Part shown: positions 54,936 to 64,000 of the stretch, in pieces
How the letters are laid out: the number at the start of each line of letters is the position of its first letter
Numbering within the stretch: position 1 is the stretch's first letter
From: Nelumbo lutea
Taxonomy: Eukaryota > Streptophyta > Magnoliopsida > Proteales > Nelumbonaceae
Direction: 5' to 3'
Length of the DNA stretch: 64,000 nucleotides
Assembly: GCA_022828595.1 (NCBI GenBank)
Contig: JAKGHH010000002.1
Span: 42,192,222 to 42,256,221, forward strand
Program-made: the position numbers and the translations under genes
The notes under the pieces: model-generated
The model's input: only the letters and a program-made list of their open reading frames with translations
Databases searched by the model: none
Told to the model about the DNA's origin: nothing

Positions 54936-55459
54936 TCTAGGTATATGTACAAACCGATAGTAATAAAAAAAATTGTAAAAGATACAAGGCCTTTTTATAG
55001 AAAGTGTGATCTTCGTCTTCCCATCTTGGTTGCTTAGTAAACACGTGGGGAGGAGGAGAGAAACATGAGAACGAGGAGATCTAGTAGAAACTTGTTCAAA
55101 GACAGGAGGGAGTACTTGTTTTGCTTTTGCATTTTTTTTCCTACATTCTATTCTTGAAATTCATATTCATACCCATCACAATAAAAATTATCAATGCAAG
55201 AATGAAACGCGTTTGAAGTTTGCATTCGTACTTAACTACTTTTTGACCAAATTTACATTTACATCTATGCATATATTTTGAGAGAATAGGTAATTTATAT
55301 TCATAATATGAAAAATAGGAAAAGATGTATGAGAAATGGTCCATGAGCCCAAACATAGAGGATAAATCATGGATTTCAAGTAGATGGATGGGAGAGCTTT
55401 AAAGGACCAGTTTCCTGATCTTTGATTCAATTTTGGAGTCTCATATTATTAAAAATTTA
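54936..55459. other. No gene identified
   Basis: Plain AT-rich sequence; short open frames only. Confidence 0.5.
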
Positions 55460-55680
55460 GGCCTAGTTTGGTATGTCTTTTCGTCTGGGCTATTGGTTTT
55501 TTAGAAGCTAGGCAGCCCACATTTTGGTATTTTCTTGTTTGGTTGGGAAAATATCTAATTGTTCAAATCCACAGTCCCGAAAAGACGTGGAAAGCCCATT
55601 TTGGGCTATTTTTGGAAAGCTCAAAATGGAATTTTTCACTTTTTTTTTTCAACTCATTGACATGTCTTAACCAAACAGTC
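55460..55680. mobile_element. Probable PIF-like MITE
   Basis: Ends GGCCTAGTTTGGTATGTC and GACATGTCTTAACCAAACAGTC are imperfect inverted repeats. TTTA flanks both sides (55456-55459 and 55681-55684). The centre contains a GCCCATTTTGGGC palindrome. Confidence 0.6.
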
Positions 55681-57000
55681 TTTAAGCTATTAAGATCTTG
55701 ATGCAAAAACTCACATCATCTTTTGACTGTCAAAACTTCTAAAAGACCTTTCAAAAAGGACTTGCCAAATTACCCCCTAATCTACTGATGCTTAGCTATC
55801 CAAAGACCCACTAAGAGAGCTTGGGTTTCAAGTTTCAACACAAGCTGCATCGGTAACAGTAGTAGGACCACTATAGACCTAAACTAGGTCCTCAATGGAT
55901 TAATAGATACCCCAATCTCAACTATAGTGAGGTCTCTTCGGTCTCTTTTGAAACTTCTATCAAAATAGAGAATGGAATCTATTTTTGGCTTGGGTAGAGG
56001 GGCTGGGGCAGGTCAGAGGAATTGCTGGAGAAATATACATAACTTCCAACCAGCTTCCTTGTAGGTCTCCCAAGCTTATTCCGGCAAAGGTCTTGGTGGT
56101 TAACATCCAAGAGTTGATCAAATTGAATACTTTGTTTTAGAGGCTTTCTATCGATGAACTTCTTTCCTCTTGTGTTCATCCCAAATCCCCACATCATGCA
56201 TAATACATGTTACAGCTTTCTAATAATACTTCCCCTACTCCCCAACTTATTATTCTACCAATGGCCAATGAAATCGCCAACAATGTCCAGAGGAGTCTAG
56301 TTGTATTTGCTTCTAATGGTCAAATAATATACTTAATATTGAACTTGAAACGTTTAACTTGATTATAAGATAATCGGGTGGGACAAGTTGGGACAGGTTT
56401 AACAGGTTTGCGACAAGACTGGTTTGAGAAACTGAGAAGAAAAATTAGACGAATTTGGGATCAAGGGTACATAGGTGGGTTTGGGAATGGGTAGGACAAT
56501 TTTCACAAGTACCCTACCCATTGCCATTCTTAACTATAACCCAAGCTACCAATCCATGCCTCTTGCAACCACAATGGCCAGGTACCCTATTCTGCCCTTT
56601 GTTTCTTTTCTCTGCTTCTCTCCTTTCAAATCCTCTTTACGTCCCCCCTTTTGTTATAGGTATAAGTGATGTCCACTACTACCCACTTTAAATGAAAATC
56701 AAAGGGAATTTGGATTAGCTGAATGCTTTATCTATGTAGCAGGCTGTGGAACCAATGAAAACGTTCCACACCAATGATAAGGCCATGGGCCTACACTGAG
56801 AGGTTGAATGGTTGTGGCACCATGTATTTTATTACTGGTCTGGAGTGTTATTATTGTTTTCATGGCCTACTGAACAGTTAAAGTATTCAACTAATCCTAT
56901 TTCTGAAGCTCAGTATTTTAGCAGTGGATAATAAAGAAAAAAATGGAAAAAGGTGGAATTCTTATCGAAAGTAGTTTGCTCCCTCCATCAAAGGAAAACA
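55681..57000. other. No gene identified
   Basis: No domain recognised. GGGTGGGACAAGTTGGGACAG near 56377 is a short internal duplication. Open frames at 56455-56691 look like chance. Confidence 0.45.
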
Positions 57001-57009
57001 AATGGTGCC

Positions 57010-58398
57010 TAAAGAATATCCTCACGTGGGATGCTAGAGCGTTGTGGGTGAACAAAAATAGAATCTGGGGTGAAAGACCCTAAAGAGAAAAAACCCAAAT
57101 TTCATTGTTCTTCAAGAAACCAAAAAGGAGGTTATTAATAGAAAGCTAATAAGGGCTATATAAGAGTTCGGGAACAAAAAAATATGGCATGGACAGATTG
57201 AATGGGGCATCCGATGGCCCTATCATAATATAGCATGAGAGTTTTGTTTTAGGGATGGAAGTGGATAGAGGTGAGTTCTCCAATTTAGGATGAGAATTTT
57301 GTTTTAGGGATGGAAGTGGATAGAGGTGAATTCTCCAATCTAGGATTAGAGTTTTGTTGTAGGGATTCCTTATTTCCTATGATAGGGAGGAACACTTTCC
57401 AAGGTCCTTTAAAGAAACAAGCTCTCAAAGCATCTAAGATCATTGGCATCCTAAATGGGAGAATTAAGAAGTTTAAGCCACCTTTCAGATTTGAAAGTTT
57501 TGGATCCTTCATCATAACTTCAAATTAGAAGTAAGATGGTGGGAAGATTATGAACTTGAGGGTGGGATGGCTTTGAATTAAAATAATAATGAAAAAAGAG
57601 ATAAAGATGGAGTAGGGAAATCTTTAATTCATTTTCAACTGACAATAAGAAAAAATTAGAAGGAGAAACGGTCAACTTGATAATGTTAAGCTTAGAAAGA
57701 AGAAATAGAGTGTAACTTGATTGGTAGAATGTGATTCATATATAATTGTATTGGAAATAGAAATTCATAATGCAATTAATTAAAAAGGGGAATAGAAATA
57801 CCTACTTCTTCCAAAAGTATGCAAATGGAAGGAATAGGAAAAATTTTATTCCAAAGATTCAAGTGAGGGGTTAAGAAATCATAGACCTTGTTCAAATCAA
57901 GAATGAGAAGTAAACTTCTTCAAAGACTTGTATACCTCGTATAGAGTGCTAAGGCCTAAAATGATTAATTAGGATGGCACATTTTTTTCTCAAGATGGTA
58001 AATGTTGGATGGAGAGAGAGAGAGAGAGAGTTCAATGAATAAATTAAAGACGTAGTTTTCTCAATTGATGAAGATAAAACTCTTGGTTTTGATGACTTTT
58101 CCTCGACATTTTATCATGAATATTGTAAAATAATTAAGAATACCACCTTGAAGTGTTTAAGGACTTTACATGCCATCTAAGATTAATAATGACACTAGTT
58201 CTATCTTTGTTACACCCATCCCCCCAAAAAACAGGCCTCTAAGGTCAAAGACTTTCGCCCAATATGCCTCCTTAATAACTTCTATAAGATAACTACAAAA
58301 AGTTTTTTAGGAATAGGCTTAAAAAGAGTTTTGAGTGAAGTAGTAAGCTCAACTCAAAATGCATTCATCCATGGGAGGGAGATGGTGGTGTTAGACAA
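57010..58398 (+). pseudogene. Degraded L1 LINE: endonuclease to RT start
   Basis: ILTWDARAL near 57019 (cf. the L1 endonuclease WNVRGL start), a GASDG-type stretch near 57200 (cf. IGASGG), and later VKDFRPICLLNNFYKI (58239) and STQNAFIHGRE (58348), the start of L1 RT. Many stops. It also holds a 55-bp tandem repeat and a (GA)n tract at 58012-58030. The LTR-like repeat copy B cuts it at 58399. Confidence 0.78.
57237..57369 (+). repeat. 55-bp tandem repeat, 2.4 copies
   Basis: Units start at 57237, 57292 and 57347, each with GTTTTGTT(T/G)TAGGGAT; the first two also share GGAAGTGGATAGAGGTGA. Confidence 0.92.
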
Positions 58399-60013
58399 TG
58401 TAGCCCTTAGCTCTAATCACATTGATGTATACAAACATTTATAAGTAATATAAGTACATCTTTTTGTTTCATAATCACATTTGATATGTTTTTGTGAATT
58501 ACTTCTTAAACTAGACATTAATGAGACTTGTGTTAGTTTAATATGTTCTTAGCCATTGGATAGACTTGAGGAATTTATCCTGACAAGGCTGACACTGGTG
58601 TGAAGCTAAATTAGTGGAGCAACTTGTCTCAACAACTAGGTTTGGACCCTAAGCACTAGTGGGTGTTTGGAAGAAGCACTTGATCCGGACCAATTTCTAG
58701 TTGTGCCTTGAACCTTGGCGATAGATGAACAAAAATGTAAAGTTGTATTTAACCACAAACTTAATTATGATACTACACTAGGTTTTGGATTAAACTGTTT
58801 TTTTATGTGCCAACTAATGAGATCCATTAAGAGTCAAATATCTGGGCATGTTAGGGCAACTTAGGAAATTACCTAAGTAGGTGATCATAATGATAGGATC
58901 AACCCTTTTGTCAGATAAAGTGAATATAAGGTTTTACACTCTCTTTGGTGGAAACCTAAAACTATTGGTAGTAGATTTCAATTATACTTAAAATCTGATT
59001 TGCAAAATGTTTTGATGATTATGGGCCGAGAGATTAGGTGTAAGAGACCATTATAAGACTGATTACCTAATGGGGTTCATCTTACATAACCATTTTCCTT
59101 CGGTCTTCATAGGATGATTAAATCCAATGATCATTTATATTAATATTATGATCAATTGAGCCCAAACTGATTGGGTCAAGGGTGGTTCATTGCCCTTAGG
59201 CAATGAATTCGGCATAACCTCTTCCAAAGGTGGGGCAAAACCTTTATGAACTTGTGTAAAACTATTGTGGGTCCCTTGCTATATAATCTTCAAGCCTACA
59301 TGGCTTTATAATACATAAGAAAGTGAGCCATTAAAGAAAATGGACCTTAGCCCATTACTAATATGATTAGTTAAGTAGGCATACAACAATTTGACATGAG
59401 GCTAATATGGGCTATGGATATGGGCATGGAATTCCCATTTTTCTAATAAGATAGCGCTTATCCATAAAGATAAATCCTTATCCAAATCTGATTTAAATCC
59501 AACTCCTAGTAGGACTAAGAGAGTGCTCTATATAAGGGAAGAGAGGGATGGGCAAACCATTCAATCCTAAGCTCTCTCTCTCTCTCTCTCACCTCCCTTG
59601 CTCCAATGAAACCTTAGTTCATTCCAGACCTAGTAAGGATTATTTTCTTTCAAATCCTAATTGTGTTTTTGGAGAAAAACGTCAGTCCCAAGAAGGCTCA
59701 CATTGCTGCATCAATCCTAAGAAAATTGGAGGTCTAAAGTGCAAAAACTGTGTTATTGAATTGGCTTCACTTCATTGTTGTGCCATCTTCAATAAGAGGC
59801 CATTTCGGGTCTGACATTGGGCGCGAATTACCACTTTGAGAATTGTATTTGTGAACTCCGTATCAGGTATAATCAGAAATTAATGAGTTTTAAATTTGGT
59901 TTGATTCAATACAAGATCGACCCCAAAATTTCAGATTTCAAAGTCCCCAGGAAATTGGTTCTTGATTTGGGTTAGAAAAAAATTTTAGATTTGCCCAACC
60001 ACTAGATCTATTT
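58399..60013 (+). mobile_element. Long LTR-like repeat, copy B, inside an L1
   Basis: It starts TGTAGCCCTTAGCTCTAATC and follows copy A (27174) throughout: shared CCATTGGATAGA, AAGGCTGACACTG, GGTGATCATA and CCGTATCAGGTATA-like segments. A TATA-like CTCTATATAAGGG is at 59527. The flanks TTAGACAATG (58391) and CATTGTCTAA (about 60012) are inverse complements, which could mark element ends. No coding capacity. Confidence 0.65.
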
Positions 60014-60014
60014 C

Positions 60015-60420
60015 AACATTGTCTAATCTGATTTCTAACCCATCCAACAAGTGGATAGTATCTTGATTGTAAATGATGTGGTATAAGATCGAAGGAGGAG
60101 AGGTCTTGGTAATGTTTTTTTTTTCTTTTCTGTAAAATTGATTTGAAAAATACTTATGATAGAGTTGATTAGAATTTCGAGTCGAAGATATTGGGAAAAG
60201 GAGGATAGAGTAAAACTCTCTTTAGTCCTCTTTATGGAAGCAACAAATTGAGAAGGGGTAGCAACCGACCTTTACCTAACTTCTCATATGCGAATCCCCT
60301 TAAAGGAATTCTCCAAACTCTTGACTCTTTGTCTTCCCTATTTGTCAATCCTTATGAAACAGGGCTTATGCTCATGACTCCTGTCTCTATTCCATCAAAA
60401 AATTGGTACGATGCTTAATT
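60015..60420 (+). pseudogene. L1 RT continuation after copy B
   Basis: It reads DSILIVNDVVYKIRRRGLGN, then a frameshifted LKNTYDRVDWNF-like segment, the RT part following the GRQ motif. It joins in order with 57010-58398. Confidence 0.65.
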
Positions 60421-60429
60421 TCTTCACTA

Positions 60430-62660
60430 TAGTATATCTTATTAAGAGGCTTTTATCAACTGTATTTAACAATTGCTCACCATTTTAACAAGTCTATGGG
60501 AGACCACCAAACTACACTTCTCTTAAAGCATTCAGTTGTGAATGCTTTCCTCATCTATGATTCTATAATATTAACAAGATACAACCATGATCTCTCAATT
60601 ATGTACTCTTGTTCTATATGAATTGTCATAAGGTCTATGCTCGTCTTCACCATGATTTTAGAAGGATCTTCATTTCAAGGAATGTTTTTTTTCCAGTGAG
60701 CACTATTTTCCTTTTGCTCATGACAAACGAGTTAATCCTATTTTGTGCCCCATGCACTTATCTCACTTGTTCCATCATGCATGTATCACACTAACAGTGG
60801 CACAAGACTCCCCCTCATTGCCTATTCATTCACCTGTTGGGTCCTTCACCTTTGGACTAAAAAAGACTCTATCTCACCACTAGTTCACTCCCTGTTGCTA
60901 GTGCACTATTAGCTTCATTACTTTTAAGCTTATGTGCCCTCTACAACCCAAAACATACTCCCCAATCAAACTCTCTCTCGGAGATTGAACCTAGTTGCTA
61001 CACTCAATTATAGAAGAATCCTCGGTGGGTCTTGCAATGGCTGAGTACTAGGCCTTGTTGCAAAATGATACATGGACCTTAGTTCCACCTCTTTCTAGTA
61101 AAAATATCATTGTTTTTCTTAGGTTTTCAAGATTAAGAGAGAACCAGATGGCCTAATTGAGAAGCTCATTTAGTGTCCAAAAGTAAAATACAAGAAACTA
61201 GGCTAGATTATGATGAGACCTTCAGCCCAATTGTGAAACCCACCACCATGCATATAATCTTGTCTCCTGTGGTTTCTAAAAATTGGGAGATACATCAATT
61301 GGACGTCAATAATGCGTTCTTACATGACTTACTTTAGGAGGTATATATGCACTAATTTGTAGGATCCATTAGCCCACATTTTTTTTCATCATGTTTGTTG
61401 CCTAAATCGCTCCCTCTATGCCCTCAAACAAGCTCCTCAAGCTTGGTTTGATGGGCTATGTGATCCTTTCTTAATATTGGAGTTTCATGAATCTTGTGTT
61501 GATGCATCTCTTTTTATTTCTTGCTATGGAGGTGAGATCCTTCTAGTATATTTGGAGCTACCATCTCTCATCTTCTACAACAGCTTGCATCGCAATTTTC
61601 TTTAAGAGGTTTGTGCCTAGTCCATTATTTCCTTGGAATAGAGATGAAACAGATTGCCATGGTATACATCTCTTTCAACACAAATATATACATGACATAT
61701 TTCATTAGCTCATGCATGAGGCCAAGCCCATTTCCACACCTAAGGCATCGTCTTCTCGACTGACTCTTCTAGGGTGAGGTACTAGTTGATCCTACCTTCT
61801 ATCATAGTATTGTGGGGGGATTATAGCATATCACTTTAACAAAACTAGAGATCTCTTTCTCTGTGAATAAGATCTATCCATTTCTCAAGGCCCCCACAAT
61901 AGTTCATTAGACTGCAACTAGAAGAGTGTTGAGGTATCCTAAAGATACTAATGATTTTGGACTTCTCCTTGAGCCCTCTCGTGATTTCACTGTTTTTTCA
62001 TACTCAAATTCTAAGCTAGTTGTCCTGTCAACCGCTACTCTCAAAGTGGTTATTTTTAGGCTCTAACTTAATTTCTTGGAGTTCACAGTCTATAATTTCT
62101 CAATCGAGCACCGAATTTGAATATCGCATCTTAGCTTTTAGGCTTTATGGCTGAAAATTCTGCTTGGAGAGCTTGGTGTTTCAACCAGTTCTACTCAAAT
62201 GCTATTTAGGCTCGCTGTCCTGTCGACCGCTACTCTCAAAGTGGCTATTGTTATTGTTAGGCTCTAACTTAATTTTTTGGAGTTCTCATAAACAATATAT
62301 AATTTCTCAATAGAGCACCGAATTTGAATGTAGCAGCTTAGCTTTTAGGTTTTATGGCTGGCAATGTGCTTGGAGAGCTTGGTGTTTCAACCAGTTCTAC
62401 TCCAGTCATTTGATGTGACAACGTAGGGCCTTAATTTCTATCAATTAATCCAACTATTCACTCTTGTATCAATGTAGATATTCATTTTGTAAGAGAGAAG
62501 ATTTCTTCTAAAGCCTTTGACGTGCAATACATCTTTTCTGATGCTTAGCTTGTAGACATCTAATACTAAATCTTTCTCCTATCCTTAATTCAAACTTCTC
62601 CAATCCAAGCTCACTGTACTCCCCCGTTAAGCTTGAGGGACAGAGGGTGTAAACCATAAG
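60430..62660 (+). pseudogene. Degenerate Ty1/copia: integrase end, RT, RNase H
   Basis: The integrase C-terminus (PPNYTSLKAFSCECFPHL, then FRRIFISRNVFF) is at 60510-60700. RT is at about 61020-61700: ETFSPIVKP near 61216, QLDVNNAFLHD near 61297, SLYALKQAPQAWFDG across 61415-61455, FLGIEM near 61633. RNase H follows from about 62000 and is tandemly duplicated. A purine stretch CTTGAGGGACAGAGGG near 62632 is the likely polypurine tract. No LTR pair was found. Frameshifts are too many for function. It begins at the end of the L1 fragment. Confidence 0.85.
62015..62404 (+). repeat. About 195-bp tandem duplication of the copia RNase H
   Basis: Units begin GCTAGTTGTCCTGTCAACCG (62015) and GCTCGCTGTCCTGTCGACCG (62210). 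Both end TTTCAACCAGTTCTACTC. They differ by several substitutions and small indels, so the duplication is older than the 260-bp one at 49194. Confidence 0.9.
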
Positions 62661-62691
62661 AACCATTGAGAAACTTGCATGGTTAATGCAC

Positions 62692-62933
62692 CAAGTTTCA
62701 AAATATCAATATGCTTGATACGCCGGTAGGGGCACATTGGGCGAATCAATACTGCATTTTGTGCCTTTTTTTTTTTTTTTCTGCAACTGGTTCAAGGGGG
62801 CCAGTTTAGGGATCCTTCACCCCCTGAACTGGTCAGACCCCTGATACACCCACTGTAGGGGCATATCGGAGGGGTCCCGGAACAATACGTATTGGTCGAT
62901 AGGGGCCAATACATGTCAATACTTTGAACCTTG
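62692..62933. mobile_element. MITE with CAAGTTTCAAA-type ends
   Basis: Ends CAAGTTTCAAAATATCAA and ATACTTTGAACCTTG are inverted repeats with a few mismatches. TAATGCA flanks both sides (62684-62690 and 62934-62940). It has a T-run and GGGGCATATCGG/CGGTAGGGGCAC-type internal inverted motifs. Length 242 bp. Confidence 0.85.
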
Positions 62934-62973
62934 TAATGCATTCCCATGAAATTGTTATTCAATACTGTTAAAA

Positions 62974-64000
62974 TTGTTGTAAAAGATGAATGCTCATCTA
63001 GATCCTATTATTCAACATTTTGTGAATCTTTTACCTTGTTTAGATTAGTCTGTGCAAATTGAAAGCCCATGTTTATTCTTCATTCCTTTTGGGAAAACCA
63101 TACTAATTCCTATGACTTGATTATAAACTACCGTTATATTTTAACTAAATGACTTAACCAAATTAAAACTGAACCAAACCGATTTAAATTCGGTTCGGTT
63201 CATTAAAATGACCTAACTGAAATGACGGTTAACTTCTATTTCCAAACCAAACAAAACCGGACCAACCCAACCGAAGTATATTCTTATTAGAAATTTCCGT
63301 TGCATCCACCATCAATTTGACATTTACTAAGAGGTCAACCCTGTATTTATACAATACTAAAAAAATAAAACAAAAGAATCTTGTATTTGTATAATTTGAT
63401 TAACTTCTTCAGTATGAATTAATTGTGGATTATTAACACTTTCGAAGACAACCCAATCGTAAAGAAATATTAAGGAATAATTTACCTCTTAACGGTTTAT
63501 AAACTTTTTTGACAGCTTGTACCATAGATTCGATTAACTTGTCATTATACAATTTCATTAAAAGTCAAGCAAAATTGATCCAGATAGGGACAATTGATGG
63601 CTACCAAAAGTAATTAAAGTCGAAAGACCATTTGAACAAACGAGATAAATAGTCCTTAATTGTAGACCCCTCTCTAAGCTACATACTAACGAACTCTGCA
63701 TCCGCTTTGGACGAACAAGAATACTTCTAGGATCAAGGGATGTCAGTAGCACATTTTTCTTAGATAAAACGAATATCACATCCTGAAGTCTTGTTTGGCC
63801 ATAAACATACTTCCCAATCAAATCAAACCAAAGAACTTAAAACGACTTTATGATTACTTCCTCTAAGAAAATTACAGTCAGCCCACCTAATTTCAATGTT
63901 GACGACTTTTCTTCAATGTCCATAGTAATAATCTAAGAAAGGAATAAAGGTCTAGGAGGATCTCTAGGAGATCTAGATGAGCATTCATCTTTTACAACAA
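62974..64000. mobile_element. Inverted-repeat element reaching the window edge
   Basis: 62974-63003 and 63971-64000 are perfect 30-bp inverted repeats (TTGTTGTAAAAGATGAATGC ... GCATTCATCTTTTACAACAA). The right arm touches the last base of the window, so the true end may lie outside. The 1-kb interior has an AACCGAACC/GGTTCGGTT-type inverted motif near 63165-63200 and one 87-codon minus-strand open frame (63558-63821) without a recognised domain. It could be a DNA transposon or a foldback element. Confidence 0.7.

Noticed and set aside
57237..57369. CRISPR-like array
   Set aside because: Direct tandem units without distinct spacers, only 2.4 copies, in plant LINE sequence.
63558..63821. 87-codon minus-strand frame as a gene
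   Set aside because: No recognised family; kept only as part of the inverted-repeat element description.

Overview
This is nuclear DNA from a flowering plant, most likely a eudicot. It is AT-rich and carries spliced genes with consensus GT/AG junctions, Ty1/copia elements primed by initiator tRNA-Met, plant L1 and RTE LINEs, and many MITEs. I cannot name the species. Two host genes are supported, both on the + strand. The first is a type-B cytokinin response regulator: six exons, 834 to 4193, with the last coding exon not securely placed. The second is a mitochondrial bL28-type ribosomal protein gene: coding exons 43817-44013 and 52641-53154, joined over an intron of about 8.6 kb. From memory, Arabidopsis has a type-B ARR and an L28-family gene fairly close together on chromosome 4, so the pairing may be old synteny.

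Almost everything else is a layered transposon graveyard. 1-833: promoter and leader of the response regulator. 4194-7000: non-coding, with two small inverted-repeat elements. 7001-12491: copia element 1 (+), with a hAT-type MITE inside its integrase. 12650-14455: RTE and L1 debris. 14460-21774: copia element 2 (-), containing a second, internally deleted copia (16171-18677). 21775-25030: quiet sequence with one MITE. 25040 to about 33080: one minus-strand L1 cut into four collinear blocks by a long LTR-like repeat (27174-29060), a MITE inside a MITE (29309-30172) and a deleted copia (30992-32648). 33080-38090: unclear sequence, two MITEs and a dispersed repeat. 38099-40505: copia (+), 3' truncated. 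40695-43816: dispersed repeats and the probable telo-box leader of the L28 gene. 44014-52640: the L28 intron, holding an RTE LINE (-), an L1 (+) with a 260-bp tandem duplication and a PIF-type MITE, and a MITE with 57-bp terminal inverted repeats. 53570-64000: a dispersed repeat, an L1 (-), a degraded L1 (+) carrying the second copy of the LTR-like repeat, a degenerate copia (+), and MITEs. A 30-bp inverted-repeat arm ends exactly at the window edge.

The two genes share no operon-like logic: one regulates cytokinin transcription in the nucleus, the other builds the mitochondrial large ribosomal subunit. What they share is growth of introns and intergenic DNA by transposons. I found no CRISPR array, tRNA, rRNA or clearly new multi-gene system. 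The most informative material is the insertion stratigraphy, with target-site duplications readable by eye, and the intron structures of the two genes.
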